64,000 bases of DNA from Flaccisagitta enflata (GCA_965153355.1 OZ231128.1:29822001-29886000), one strand, 5' to 3'. Counted from the stretch's first letter, positions 1-37,882 are shown. Program-made: numbers and translations. Notes: generated by a model not told the origin, from the letters alone.

Positions 1-958
1 ATTCTCCATCAAAAACTCTTTAAGATGAGCGCAATTTGGTTTGTGGAGCTTTAATTGTTGAAAAATTACAAGCAAAACAAAAAGCCCATATTTAAAATAA
101 TTGCTTCAGTAAAATTTGTTTAAGAGATGTGAAAGCAATTATTGTTTGCAATATAAAAAGCTGTATAGAGTGCTTGAAATATATAAAACTCAAATTATCT
201 ATAATAGGGCCAACGGTTTTTGCATCAAATCAATTGAACACCCCAGCCTGCAGCTTTTTTAAACAGAATATGTTTATACTGTTGAAAACTACTCGCTATA
301 TGACTTTTCTCCGTAAGTTAGAGGTGCCAGATTTGATATTTTGATCATAACTTGATGGTGGTTGTGGTAAAAATGCCAAATTTAGGTCATTTTGGCCGCC
401 AAATTGGGCCACTTAGCCTTAGAAATTGAACCTATAATCCATGTGATTATAAAACTAGAGCTCAAGAACTCACTAGTGGTGCAATCCGCATGTTTTTATC
501 ATTTTTCGTTTAGATTTGAGAGCATTTCAAAGATGAAAGGGTTTGAAGGGAAAATTGCAGCTTCAATCTCAGTGGCAATTTTGACATTTTTCACAAATTT
601 CAATATTTCGCGGCTTTGGATGGACCAATCTGCATAAAATTGGTGATCAAATTGAAGAGTTTTTCCTGTTCTAGCTGATGGTAAAAAAATTTTTTGATCA
701 ATATTTCCCCCAAAAAATTTAAGAGACTGTAGAAGCAGGTGCAAAAAAATCGATTTTTTTCCAAATTTATCAATTTTGGATGAAAAATTAGGCCACTTCC
801 AATTCATAAAAAGACTTAAAATCCATGAGCAAAATAAAGTACTGCTCAGGAGCTAACCAGTGGTGCAATTGGCGTGTCAATATGTTTTTGCATTTAGATT
901 TCATAGAACTTCAAAGATTAAAATACCCAAAAATTGTCATTTTGACAAGAACGTCTAC
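1..958. repeat. Degenerate tandem duplication, period about 384 bp
   Basis: The segment around 403-600 is repeated with divergence at 788-945. Both contain a glycine-codon-like GTGGTGCAAT (476 and 860), then a TTTAGATTT and a TTCAAAGAT in the same order. No coding exon is evident here. Confidence 0.45.
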
Positions 959-1064
<106 letters not shown>

Positions 1065-1434
1065 TGAACAATAACAACCACAACAACATCACCGACGATA
1101 ATGTCCAAAAAGCAGCTGCCGACAACTACGGCAGTTGCAGCAGCAGCAGCAGTGTTCGAGGAAGTAAGCCATCGACGTCGCGCAAAGGAGGCTAATGCAC
1201 CGACATGGGAAAGCAGTTTCAAAGGACGAACGCCAAACGTGGAAATCATGAACACACTCTTTCATCTGTATGTCTGCCCGTCTGAATGTCTGGTTGGAAT
1301 GATAACATATCACCAAAGTAACCACTCAAGAACTCAACGACCGGGGCAAATAAGACCAAATCTGAAATTTGAAATGAAAAATGCCGCTCCCATAGACATG
1401 TTTCTCTGTCTCGAGGATGTATATACACTATCTA

Positions 1435-1522
<88 letters not shown>
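1435..1522. repeat. (TC)n microsatellite abutting a splice donor
   Basis: About 42 TC units. On the minus strand the GA tract begins inside the 5' splice site of the exon at 1523-1658. Confidence 0.95.
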
Positions 1523-8381
<6,859 letters not shown>

Positions 8382-8454
8382 TTTTGCTGTTGTTATTTTC
8401 TAACTTTTTATAAGGGGTCCATACAACTGTATGGAGGACATAAAATGTATCAAA

Positions 8455-8520
8455 ATTGAACTGGGAGATAAGAACGAGCCCATACTTATATAGGCGAAGC
8501 AAGGCAAGGCAAGGCTCCAA
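8455..8520 (-). promoter_or_regulatory. TATA-box core promoter of the Cys-rich gene
   Basis: On the minus strand CTATATAAG occupies 8493-8485. An initiator-like CAGTTC starts at 8463-8462, about 30 bases downstream. Upstream of the TATA is a short GCCTT tandem (8500-8516). The first in-frame ATG is at 8381, giving a 5' UTR of about 80 bases. Confidence 0.55.
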
Positions 8521-8542
8521 TAACCAAAGCTCCACCAATATT

Positions 8543-8802
8543 TAGTCGCATGCTACGCGACTCTACACTTTGTCGGTCCGTCTGTTAGTCCGTCCGTTGG
8601 TCCATCTGTCCGTCCGTCCGTCTGTCCGTCCGTCCATCCGTCCGTCCGTCCGTCCTTCCGTCCGTCCGTCCATCGCACTTGTACTTTTTTGACGTTTATA
8701 GGGTTTTTGGCCATGCCCCTCCTGCCCAAAGGCTCCACTGACCTCAAATATAGCTCCTGCCCACCTGCACGCGACCGGGATAGCCATGTATCTGGCCTTG
8801 TT
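8543..8802 (-). mobile_element. Family H element, subfamily A, intact ends
   Basis: It opens with hairpin AGTCGCATGCTACGCGACT, followed by a (GTCC)n core with variants and the conserved tail gcccacctgcacgcgaccgg...ggccttgtt. It lies just upstream of the Cys-rich gene promoter. Confidence 0.75.
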
Positions 8803-8969
8803 TTTATAATGAGTAAAATGGAAATAAGTATAGACAAATCAAATTCATTGTGCACTATTTAAAGAAACCAAATTATCTCAAGTGGGTCATCAATGCAAAT
8901 GTGGTGAAGAACTTAACCATAAATTAATCATAACTTTATTCATAATTGCAAAAAAAATTGTCATTTTTT

Positions 8970-9490
8970 AGTTGCGCACTACGCGACTCTACACCCCGCT
9001 TTGTCCTTCTGTCGGTTGGTTGGTCTGTCTGTCCCCATTTTACTTTTTTAATTCGTTTTATTCCTATCAAGTCAGTTTAAGTCAATTAAGTCATTTTAGG
9101 TCAAATTAAATAATTTGAGTCATTTTAAGTCATTTTAAGTCAATTTAAGTCAATTTAGTCATTTTCAAAATTTTAGTCATTTTAGTGTCTTTTGGGTCAA
9201 TTTAAGTTAATTTAGGTCATTTTAAGTCAATCTAAGTCATTTAAGGTCAATTCAAGTCATTTTAAGTTATTTAGAGTCAATTTAAGTCGGTATAAGTCAT
9301 TTTAGTCACTTACGTCACTTTAATCATTTTAGGTCAATTTAAGTGAATTCAAATCATGTTTTAGATCATCTAAATCATTTTAAGACATATTTGGTCAATT
9401 AAATTCAATGAAAGTCATTCTAGTTATGCGATTATGTAATTAAGTTATAAAAAATGTCTCGCACAAGACTTATAGGTGTTGGCCTTGTTT
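8970..9490 (-). mobile_element. Family H element carrying a different internal minisatellite
   Basis: The hairpin end gttgcgcactacgcgactct and the far end ggccttgttta are present. The body at 9065-9425 is a degenerate ~10-11 bp repeat of the type AGTCATTTTA / GGTCAATTTA. Confidence 0.6.
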
Positions 9491-9540
9491 ATCAAACATC
9501 CCTCATTATATGAACACGATTTTACCTTGAAGCAATTTTA

Positions 9541-9732
9541 ATTGCGGGCGGGTGGGCAGGGGTGTTCAACCCCCATCTAGACCCCACGCCCCCAACCCCT
9601 ACAAACATACAGAAGAAGCATTTGAAACGCTCCTTTTACCACTTTTCGACTAAAGCATCCCGGACTCACGGACCGACAAACCAACGGATGGACAAAGCCT
9701 ATTATACAGTTGCGTGACCGCAACTTAAAAAG
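9541..9732 (+). mobile_element. Family H element, subfamily B
   Basis: It starts ttgcgggcgggtgggcaggg and ends with the hairpin AGTTGCGTGACCGCAACT followed by TAAAA. Confidence 0.65.
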
Positions 9733-11166
9733 AAATATAAAAATATTAAGTTCCGAGATGACAAAAACAATTTGTCTTGATGACAAATTGAACTAAACAA
9801 ATGCGCTGTTTGGGTGATTTATGCTTGGAATGAGGAGGCTTAACCGGCGAAAAAGACAAAAAAACATGACATGAACAGGATTTTAAAACCTTTTGACGTG
9901 GCCCCGATATCAGGATGTAATCTATCCAGGTGTATCATCCATACATCAAATACGTGTGTAAATGTATTATCTAAAAAAACATACGCAATGTTGATGAGAT
10001 CTAGAGAAATAAATAGAAGAGGGTCAAAGGTAAAGGAGATGTTGAGGAACTTCGTTTGTTTGTCTTTCTTTTTTTTTTCATAGCAAGTGAGACATGAAGA
10101 TAAGCGGCGGTAAACTGAATAAAGGTACTTCATACAGGCCTCTTGATTCTGGGGCAGCGAGCAGCGCCGCTTGTCGGCAGGGTAAGGAAGATATTGGCAG
10201 GTCCCGGAAGAAGAAGGAGGAGAAGATAGAGCAGAAGGGGAAAAAGGGAAGGAAGGAAGAAGAAGAAGGAGATGAGGATGAAGACGGAGACAAAGACGAC
10301 GACAAAGACGTAATAAAGGGAGAAATAATGGTTGAAGAATAGCAATTGAAATCAGCTTTAGGATAATTTACATATTGCAGTTTTAAGATTATCACTCAAT
10401 TGCAATGTTGCTGATTTGATTTACAGTCATTATGAATTGGAATCACATCTTGAACTAAATCTCAATTTATTGTAAAATAGAGAGAGCAATTCTTATGAAC
10501 AATAATTAGTTGTCAACGTCGTTCGGCGTTTTACGTAGCACCCCGCATCAGATTTGCACTGATGATAAAGAACTTAAAAAGATTAACCAATATCCAAAAT
10601 AATTCTTTTTTCCTTGTTGCTGAAACTGAACTTAGAAAGCAGTTAAGCACTGGACCTTTCACTTTTGTTTGGTTGTGAATTTGTTCACTGCTCAGTGACT
10701 TTAAGGGGTTAGAGTGCTGCAAGCATGGCACGGCAGGCATCATGCCGCTTTGGAGTGGGATGGGGGGGGGGTTTCTGGTCGGCAGCATTACAGGAAAGAA
10801 TTTTGCTTCTCGGCAGAAAAGAAGAATTAAGAGGCCTGACTTCATAATGAGTGAGCCCGCTTGAAACCCCCTGGGTTACGGGTTCGAGCCTGGTCCTTGA
10901 CAGGTCCTTTAAACGGAGGTTTGAAGATCCGCCATCACAGTGGGGTTCGAGGGGGTTGCTGGATCTTCCATTCAGAGCAATAGCTAGCCGAGAGGGGAGG
11001 GTAGGCTGTATGAAATCACAAGACAACACAATGACAATCTGACACATCAGAACATGGAGTCTGAATACAAACAGGCCAAAGTGCATGAGCCCAATGTGGT
11101 GGCCGCGTAGCCTCTCGAAGGAGCCGAATCGTGTACAAATGCCTTCCGGGTAAGACTCCTCGGACG
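9733..11166. other. Intergenic, no gene recognised
   Basis: A purine-rich low-complexity patch occupies 10190-10340 (its Glu/Asp/Lys ORF is compositional). At 10881-10891 a GGGTTCGAGCC matches an RNA polymerase III B-box, which could mark a tRNA-derived SINE, but no matching A-box or cloverleaf was seen. Confidence 0.4.
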
Positions 11167-11247
<81 letters not shown>

Positions 11248-11346
11248 GCAACAACAAAAACAACAACATCAACAACAATAACAACAACAACAACAACAAT
11301 AACAATAACAAAAACAAAAACAAAAACAAAAACAACAACAATCAAT
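11167..11346. repeat. (AAC)n microsatellite with AAAAC interruptions
   Basis: A pure AAC run to about 11246, then an interrupted run to 11346. Confidence 0.92.
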
Positions 11347-11511
11347 AGGGATGATCTTACAACAACATCATAGTGTCTTTGACCTTTTAATCATTTTATA
11401 AAAGAATTCCACAGATACACTAAAGCACAGTCGCTCATCCACCTTTTTTACGCGAACACATATGGAGGGTAAAAAAGGAATATATTCTAACACACGAAAC
11501 ACATACACACG

Positions 11512-11514
11512 CAC

Positions 11515-11603
<89 letters not shown>
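11512..11603. repeat. (CA)n microsatellite
   Basis: About 45 CA units. Confidence 0.95.
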
Positions 11604-11606
<3 letters not shown>

Positions 11607-11693
11607 CGGCGTATCTGAGCCAACATTTCAGCAGCTGCCACCTCCAATTTATGTCTGACAAAGCTCCTGTCCGACCTATATTACCATATAACA

Positions 11694-11915
11694 AGTGACG
11701 CGGGGTCACAACACCGTTGCGGACGGGTGGGCAGGGGCAGCTAAGCCCCTTCTACAACCAACACCCCACCCATCACAGACACATACACAAAAAGCTATTA
11801 AAACGCTTGATTTCCCACTTTTCTACTTGTGCTGACAGACGGACCAACGGACGGACGGACGGACGGACGGACAGACGGACAATGCCTCTTACAGAGTCGC
11901 ATGTCTGCAACTAAA
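11694..11915 (+). mobile_element. Family H element, subfamily B
   Basis: It starts agtgacgcggggtcacaaca and then gttgcggacgggtgggcagg. It has a (GGAC)n core at 11838-11880 and ends with hairpin AGTCGCATGTCTGCAACT and TAAAA. Confidence 0.7.
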
Positions 11916-11918
11916 AAG

Positions 11919-12007
11919 GGGACCGACCGACCAACGAACCGACCGACCAACCGACCAACGGACCGACATAGCGGGGTGTAGAGTGGCGTAGCACGCGACT
12001 AAAAAAT
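11919..12007 (+). mobile_element. Family H element, 5'-truncated, subfamily A
   Basis: Only the (GACC)n core and the terminal hairpin GTGGCGTAGCACGCGACTAA remain, directly following the previous copy. Confidence 0.6.
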
Positions 12008-12309
12008 CTTTCTAAAATTCAAATTATTAATTTTTGCATCAGATGTACAATTTTATAGTTCATTTTGAAATTATGGTAATTTCACATGGTATCGATGTAG
12101 CAAAATGATCATGAATAAATGTGACAAGAATAAAAGCATCTATGCTTTTAAAGATTTACACGTTATATACACTTGTCTGTACTTATGACTGGCTGATGTG
12201 CTTTATTGAGTTCACTTTTAGCGAAATACTCCTTTACAGATTTTGACCCTTCTTTCAATCTCTCTGTCAATTCTATTCCACTGTCTATCTCTGTCTCTAT
12301 CTTTCTGTA

Positions 12310-12432
<123 letters not shown>

Positions 12433-12568
12433 AATTCTCCCCTCATTCCAGCCGTCCATTCACTTTATTTTTCCCCACTTTTCCTGGCGCGTCATTTTCC
12501 GGTCGGCGGGTAGGCGGTAGGCGGCAGGCGACACGCGGTTTGCGGTGGGCGGCAGGAAGCAGGAAGCA

Positions 12569-13238
12569 AGAGGCAGGCGGCCTGCAGCAGGCAGCAGGCA
12601 GGCATGAGGTAGGCGGCAATACGCCGGAAGTGATGAGGCAGGCAGCATAGGAGGCAGAATGCAAGCGGCAAGCTGCAAGCGGCAGACATCAAGAGACAGG
12701 CGGAAGAAGGCAGGCGGCAAGTAGCAGGCGGCAAGAAGCAGACGGCAAAAGGCAGGCGACCAGAGACAGGCGGGTAGAAGCAGGCGGCGGGCGGCAATAG
12801 ACAGGCGGCAGGCGACAAAAGGCAGGCTGAAGGTGAAAAAGGCGGCAGCAATAGGCAGGCGGATGATGGTAAGAGGCAGGCGGCAGTAGGCGGTTTGAGC
12901 CTTTTGGGGTGGTTGCTGGGTGGTTAGAGGCTGAGTGTGGGAATTTTCTTTAGCTGGGCTGATCTGGCTCATAGTGGGCTGGCGGCAATAGGCAGGCAGC
13001 AAGAGTAGGCGGCGTTGACGGCAAACGGCGTTTGTGTCGTCGGAACCTGTTGAAGAGAGAGAGACGAAGAGGGACGTCGACTAATTACTTTGTTTTGTTT
13101 CTTCCTCCACGCTTAACGAGAATCCATTGGCCAAGAATTTTTCCCTCTCTGTCTTCTTCTTCTTCTTCTGTTACTGCCTCTCCTCCACCTCCTGGATGGA
13201 TGAATATATATGTTTTTATGTGTGACAGAAAGAAACAC

Positions 13239-13300
<62 letters not shown>

Positions 13301-13337
13301 GGATGGACGGATGGACGGACGGACGGATGGACGGACG

Positions 13338-13373
<36 letters not shown>

Positions 13374-13530
13374 CAGACAGACAAACAAAGACAGACAGAC
13401 AGACAGACAGACAGAGACAGACAGACATAAGCATGAGACAGACAAACTAAATTGACAAGGGACAAAAAGACGGACTGACGTCTGACAGTCAGGGATTGAG
13501 AGACGAACTAACTAGATAGATAGATAAATG

Positions 13531-13585
<55 letters not shown>

Positions 13586-13600
13586 TAACAGATAGACAGT

Positions 13601-13676
<76 letters not shown>

Positions 13677-13705
13677 AAGATAGATAGATAGAGAGATAGA
13701 TAGAC

Positions 13706-13767
<62 letters not shown>

Positions 13768-13778
13768 ATAAATAGATA
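12569..13778. repeat. 1.2 kb tandem duplication, unit 1
   Basis: It comprises a GGCAGGCGGC-type degenerate repeat (about 12500-13020), a unique block (13020-13240), (GA)n, GGAC/GACA repeats and a 265-bp GATA array. The whole order recurs at once in unit 2. The GGAC part is longer in this copy. Confidence 0.85.
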
Positions 13779-14447
13779 GAGGCAGGCGGCCTGCAGCAGG
13801 CAGCAGGCAGGCATGAGGTAGGCGGCAATACGCCGGAAGTGATGAGGCAGGCAGCATAGGAGGCAGAATGCAAGCGGCAAGCTGCAAGCGGCAGACATCA
13901 AGAGACAGGCGGAAGAAGGCAGGCGGCAAGTAGCAGGCGGCAAGAAGCAGACGGCAAAAGGCAGGCGACCAGAGACAGGCGGGTAGAAGCAGGCGGCGGG
14001 CGGCAATAGACAGGCGGCAGGCGACAAAAGGCAGGCTGAAGGTGAAAAAGGCGGCAGCAATAGGCAGGCGGATGATGGTAAGAGGCAGGCGGCAGTAGGC
14101 GGTTTGAGCCTTTTGGGGTGGTTGCTGGGTGGTTAGAGGCTGGGTATGGGAATTTTCTTTAGCTGGGCTGATCTGGCTCATAGTGGGCTGGCGGCAATAG
14201 GCAGGCGGCAAGAGTAGGCGGCGTTGACGGCAAACAGCGTTTGTGTCGTCGGAACCTGTTGAAGAGAAAGACACGAAGAGGGACGTCGACTAATTACTTT
14301 GTTTTGTTTCTTCCTCCACGCTTAACGAGAATCCATTGGCCAAGAATTTTTCCCTCTCTGTCTTCTTCTTCTTCTTCTGTTACTGCCTCTCCTCCACCTC
14401 CTGGATGGATGAATATATATGTTTTTATGTGTGACAGAAAGAAACAC

Positions 14448-14509
<62 letters not shown>

Positions 14510-14697
14510 GGACGGACAGACAGACAGACAGACACAGACAGACAAACAAAGACAAAGACAGACAGACAGACAGACAGACAGAGACAGACAGACATAAGCA
14601 TGAGACAGACAAACTAAATTGACAAGGGACAAAAAGACGGACTGACGTCTGACAGTCAGGGATTGAGAGACGAACTAACTAGATAGATAGATAAATG

Positions 14698-14760
<63 letters not shown>

Positions 14761-14775
14761 TAACAGATAGACAGT

Positions 14776-14843
<68 letters not shown>

Positions 14844-14880
14844 AAGATAGATAGATAGATAGATAGAGAGATAGATAGAC

Positions 14881-14950
<70 letters not shown>

Positions 14951-14964
14951 ATAAATAGATAGAG
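13779..14964. repeat. 1.2 kb tandem duplication, unit 2
   Basis: Nearly identical to unit 1 over the GGCAGGCGGC block and the unique block. It lacks most of the GGATGGAC stretch and carries its own GATA array (14685-14964). The junction falls inside GATA / GGCAGGCGGC repeats. Confidence 0.85.
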
Positions 14965-16204
14965 AAGACGAATAATTCAAGCAAAAAAAAAACAACATTG
15001 AAACTGCGTGTTCAGACAGTAAAGCTGGCCATGCGATAACTAGAGAGACAAACAGATAAAGCGCGATACGATTCTTACCAATTTTATGGTATCCATCAGT
15101 CATTTTTCTTTTCGGTTCCATAAAAATGCAACGCACATTCTTTAAAAATACTTTTTCTTTCCCATCCTCCTCTGCGATAATCGTCGTCGTCATCATCGTC
15201 GTCATGGGCCTCTAACGTCGCTTTCGCTTTCCTCGTCGTCGTCGTCGTCGTTTTCGCCGTCGTCGTCATTGTCATCATTCTTATCGCTGTCGTCTCTTCC
15301 GTTTAAGTGGTTGTTGTGGTGAGCCTGTATCTTTCATCGTCATTCTTATCGTCAGACTCGATATTTCATGCTAAAACTAATCAAGAATTGCGATAGCAAA
15401 GTAAAATGATACCCATCAATATTTAATTTAACGAGGGCTTTGTTCTCCAACAGTAACCGGCTAAAAAAGTGTTGCACTAAGTGGTCACGATATTCGTTTA
15501 GTACTTTAGTCACTAGCTAAATGGCTCTAGAAGAGGGTGTGTCCCGACGTAGAATGGTAGGAAGGAAGGTCCATTTACTACCTCAGCCCAGCCTCATTAG
15601 AGCCCCGCCCTTCCCCTTGAGGCCCCTGCCCAGCAGCTAACGACTACTTATTAGCTGTGTATCAGTAGTACCACAGAAAACAAGGTAACGCGGGTTACCA
15701 TTTTCGCCGCGAACGGGTAGACAGAGGGGTACAATCCCTCCACACACTGTAGATGTCGTCTAGACTTGGAATTTAACAGACATACAGATTGTGGAGAAGC
15801 GGGAAGCGCCGCTTCTCGGAAGCAGGGTGGCAGAGTCGGAAGGATTTACACTATGACCATAGAAAAAAAATCAAGAAATGATATTTTGTTTTAGATGAGC
15901 ACTTTAACAGTTGTCACAAACCATTTCTTCATTGGGAAATCTAAAAAATCTATGTTTTTTCCATAGTTCTAACATTTTTAAGTTGATATATTGACAATTG
16001 ACATGATCTATCCATCCATTTACCATTTTTCACTGCATTCTACTTGTCGGAATCTTGCGAGAAAAATTTATGCTTCCTGGAAGCTTGGAAGAATATTATT
16101 ATCTACTTGGAAATAAGGTGAAATTCATATATTAAGAAACAAATAAACATAAAAGACTGATAGTTGAAATAAAAACTAATGAAAGGTTGATTTATTGACG
16201 ATGA
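14965..16204. other. Intergenic, no gene recognised
   Basis: It contains a CGT-rich low-complexity patch (15180-15300). Decayed pieces resembling family H tails (cccctgcccagcagc) lie near 15625. Otherwise AT-rich and featureless. Confidence 0.4.
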
Positions 16205-16535
16205 TGGGTGTCGATTGCCATGGAAACACATTTTCATGTATTCTCGCTAAAATATCAATTTTTTGAGAGATTTTTTGAAAAAACATTGCCTAAGATCAAA
16301 TTTGCTACAATTTTCCTATAATAATATGTTCTGTAAGAAACTGCTTGCTTGGCCATTGCTAGGCTGTGAAAACCCTGTGATGCTTTCTAGCAACCGCTAA
16401 AAGAGGGACATTCTTACAGAACATACGATAAGATAAAGCAAATTCAATTTTGAGCATTGTTCCTTTAAAAAATTAAAACATTGAAATTTCAGCAAGAATG
16501 TATGAAAATGTATTCCCATGACAACCAGTTGTCAT
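16205..16535. mobile_element. Inverted-repeat (foldback) element, about 330 bp
   Basis: The left arm has ccatggaaacacattttcat and the right arm, reversed, reads catgggaatacattttcata. An inner pair, tgttctgtaag and cttacagaaca, extends the fold to the centre. Confidence 0.55.
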
Positions 16536-16609
16536 GGGGAATAAAGCATCCTTTTATTCATCTATGTCCCAAATATCACTCCTCTGGCTTCATGCTTCAT
16601 TCATTTTTT

Positions 16610-17107
16610 GGGCAGCGGCTCCGAAGGGGTCAATGACCTATGCTTTCACACAGGGGAATTTTCTCCTCCTCCTCCTCCTCCTTCTCCTTCTCCTTCTCCA
16701 TACCCCCCCCCCCACCTCTAGGCCCATATGGCCATATCTCAGCCTTGAAGCCCATATCCCAGCCTTGAGGCCCAAATCCCATCTTATAGCCAAAATCCTA
16801 TCTTTAAGGCCCTAATTCTAGCCTCAAGGGATTTGGGCCTAAAGACTGGGATTTGGACCTCGAGGCTGGGATATGGGCTTCAAGGCTGAGATATGGGCCT
16901 GGAGGTGGGGGGGAGGGGGAGGAGAGGAGGAGGAGGAGGAGGAGGAGGAGGAGGAGGAGGAGGAGGAGGAGGAGAAAATTCCCCTGTGTTAAAGCATAGG
17001 TCATCGACCCCTTTGGGGCCGCTGCCCTGCTCCCCACTCAACTTCAACCACAACCTACTAAGGCAGGGCACGGGTACCGCTGACCATCTAACGCTTTTGC
17101 GACTATT
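16610..17107 (+). mobile_element. Family F foldback element, subfamily B
   Basis: The arms are gggcagcggctccgaagggg...ctatgctttcacacagggga and the complement. The inner part has (CTC)n, ~20-bp units and (GGA)n in mirror order. It ends with the tail hairpin ACGCTTTTGCGACTATT. Confidence 0.72.
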
Positions 17108-17459
17108 CATAATGCTTACCCCCGTTATCTCAAGTCTGGACGAGATCTACTGTACACCCGGACATGCAGGGGCGGAGATGCGCGTTACCCCACTTTCCAA
17201 CTCGAGCTGCATGAACCCATGGACCCACGGACAAACCGATGGACGGATCGACAGCCTTTCATGTCTCTAGTCCACACAATCGAAGGAATCGGCGAATACG
17301 GTTTCACCTCATGCTAAAATCTGAACATATTGTACACAGTTGTGAACATGAAGAATTGAGGAGTCTGAGAATTATTTTAAAAATCAAAGATTTGAACTAC
17401 TTATTTTTGACATCTCTAATTCCTTTTCAGCCTTCTACGAAGAAAATACCTCATCTACT
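17108..17459. other. Intergenic, no gene recognised
   Basis: Nothing recognisable beyond a short CCGATGGACGG motif near 17237 that resembles a family H core. Confidence 0.35.
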
Positions 17460-17852
17460 CATGGACGCAAAATAGAGCGTGATGAGGCGCCAAAAGTTTT
17501 AGCATCCCCTCTACACCCAACTTGGAATGAAAATTCTGTTTGAAAACGGTTTTGAGTGACCAAGGGCGCCATCGGAGGGAATTTTGTGATAGTACATACC
17601 TAGGACCTTGAAATTTATCACTTTTTACTCTATTTTCTTTATTTTTTTGAGAATGTAAGTTTTGTAAGTAAAAGTGATAAATTTTAAGGTTCTAGTTACA
17701 ATCTCAAAAATCGCTCTGATGACGCCATTTGTATTCCCCAAGTTACTCAAAATGTCTTTCGATTGGAAATTTCAGTCAGCCAATATGGTTGTAGGGGGGT
17801 GCTAATTTTTTTTTGCTTTTGGCGCCTCATCACCGTCTATTTTGCGTCCATG
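17460..17852. mobile_element. Inverted-repeat element, 393 bp
   Basis: The ends CATGGACGCAAAATAGAGCG and, reversed, CATGGACGCAAAATAGACGG are followed by GATGAGGCGCCAAAAG on both sides. The inner arms also match (AAGTGATAAATTT inverted). No ORF is present. Confidence 0.6.
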
Positions 17853-18079
17853 TGTCGCCATTAGTTGGGCTCCGGTGGGTAGGAACAGTGATGCCCAGTA
17901 AAAAGTGACTTTAGCAAGGTCATCAGACCAACGCGACGTCGCGTGCGTCAGAACTTCAGAAGAATGTCGGGCAGACAGATAGACACACTGTTTTTCAAAA
18001 AGATATTTGAACCAGTAGTTTTCTTCCCTGATGTTCAGAAGCAAAAAAAAACGCGAGAAAAAGTCGTTAAAACAACTTT

Positions 18080-18162
18080 GTGATGGAGGGACGGATGGAC
18101 GGACGGACGGACGGATGGACCGAAAAGTGGCTTACACGGTCGCGTAGCAAGCGACTTAAAGG
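18080..18162 (+). mobile_element. Family H element, 5'-truncated
   Basis: It has a (GGAC)n core and the terminal hairpin GGTCGCGTAGCAAGCGACTT. Confidence 0.55.
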
Positions 18163-18220
18163 TAGAACAAAAACAAAAAACAAAAACAATATTGATTGTC
18201 GGACATTTTCAAGTAGGATA

Positions 18221-19585
18221 TGGTCTCCTTCGGCCCGCCATATTTATCAAGTGTTTTCTTGTGGTTTGCATATCTCATGTATAGACAGAAATTGGTGACT
18301 TTTTTTAAATGATGCATAACTTTTGACCAGTCTTGTGATAATTTCTGAAGAGGGAATATTTCTTTAGAAATTTAAAGGATAGTTGTGATGGGTCCGGATT
18401 AAACACCAGTGAGAGCTCCAAAGGCTCTCATCCTTTATTAAAGTAGGGTTGAGTAGTAATGTTGTCCAACTTTCATATATTGCAGTACCATGGTATAGAA
18501 TGCCGGCGATCCCATATGGTTGATTCTCGATTCTTGCCTTCAATGGTATGGTTTTTAACAACATTGCCTTTGATATCTAGATCATCCTTGGATAGCTACA
18601 TCATCATTTGGTAATTTGTTTGTAACAATTGGGATGAAATATTAAAAAAAAATTTGATTTCAGATTTTGGGGTTGACATAAGATTTTTTGAAAGGGTTGT
18701 TTCAGGAAGAAGAGAGTTTCAGTTTCTTGCTATTCTTGGTATATGAGGAGTGTGAGAGGGTGCCCAGATGGATATGGTCGCCTTCGGCCCGCCATATTTA
18801 TCCAGTGTTTTCTTGTGGTCTACATATCTCATGTATAGACAGAAATTGGTGACTTTTTTTAAATGATGCATAACTTTTGACCAGTCTTGTGATAATTTCT
18901 GAAGAGGGAATATTTCTTTAGAAATTTAAAGGATAGTTGTGATGGGTCCGGATTAAACACCAGTAAAACTCCAAAGGCTCTCATCCTTTATTAAAGTAGG
19001 GTTGAGTAGTAATGTTGTCCAACTTTCATATATTTCAGTACCATGGTATAGAATGCCGGCGATCCCATATGGTTGATTCTCGATTCTTGCCTTCAATGGT
19101 ATGGTTTTTATCAACATTGCCTTTGATATCTAGATCATCCTTGGATAGCTACATCATCATTTGGTAATTTGTTTGTAACAATTGGGATGAAATATTACAA
19201 AAAAATTTGATTTCAGATTTTGGGGTTGACATGAGATTTTTTGAAAGGGTTGTTTCAGGAAGAAGAGAGTTTCAGTTTCTTGCTATTTTTGGTATATGAG
19301 GACTGTGAGAGGGTGCCCAGATGGATATGGTCTCCTTCGGCCCGCCATATTTATCAAGTGTTTTTTTGTGGTCTGCATAACTCATGTATAGACAGAAATT
19401 GGTGACTTTTTTTAAATGATGCATAACTTTTGACCAGTCTTGTCATAATTTCTGAAGAGGGAATATTTCTTTAGAAATTTAAAGGATAGTTGTGATGGGT
19501 CCGGATTAAACACCAGTGAGAGCTCCAAAGGCTCTCATCCTTTATTAAAGTAGGGTTGAGTAGTAATGTTGTCCAACTCTCATAT
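18221..19585. repeat. 554-bp tandem repeat, two full copies and one partial
   Basis: Units begin tggtctccttcggcccgcca at 18221, 18775 and 19328 (periods 554 and 553). The third is cut at about 19585, just past the alkaline phosphatase stop codon. A 29-base fragment (gggttgagtagtaatgttgt...) also occurs near 24925. Confidence 0.88.
19541..19546 (-). promoter_or_regulatory. Candidate poly(A) signal of alkaline phosphatase
   Basis: AATAAA on the minus strand, 112 bases past the stop codon. It lies inside the partial third unit of the 554-bp repeat, so the same hexamer also occurs in the other units. Confidence 0.4.
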
Positions 19586-19657
19586 AATGTTGCTTTTCAT
19601 GCAAAAATCGAGGCTTCGTAGATTAAGTTCATCGATTAGGATGATGTTTGAAGAATT

Positions 19658-37474
<17,817 letters not shown>

Positions 37475-37697
37475 CTGATACTGTATGAAACGCGCGGGTG
37501 CGTTTATGTCAGTATATCAACCATGAGACTGTCTGATATAGATTTACTGATTGAAATCCGGGTGGACATTCAAGCCTACAACCACCAAATCGTCATTTGG
37601 AATCGTCATAAAAAATGAAAAAATATGTGGTTGTACTGTCTAGGAAACACTTAAGACTTGGACTAAGTTAGAAAATGATTAGATTCATTGATGAACA

Positions 37698-37882
37698 TGG
37701 CCGTATACACGGCAGCATTAGTCGCAGACGGGTGGGCAGGAGCGGAAAACCTCGAAAAGTGACTTTGTTACCGACGGACGGACCGACGGACCGACGGACC
37801 AACGGACCAACGGACCAACGGACCGATGGACCGACGGACCGAAAAGTGGCTTATAGAGTTTCGTGTCCGCGACTAAAAACAA
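37698..37882 (+). mobile_element. Family H element, subfamily A
   Basis: It starts catggccgtatacacggcag, then agtcgcagacgggtgggcag, a (GACC)n core, and ends TTTCGTGTCCGCGACTAAAA. Confidence 0.65.

Noticed and set aside
1101-1330. Plus-strand coding-like segment with VFEEVSHRRRAKEANAPTWE
   Set aside because: The composition is plausible, but it is joined to CAA repeats, lies opposite the Cys-rich gene and has no usable exon borders or recognisable domain.
10849-10960. tRNA gene or tRNA-derived SINE
   Set aside because: Only a B-box-like GGGTTCGAGCC is visible; no A-box at the right distance and no cloverleaf could be drawn.
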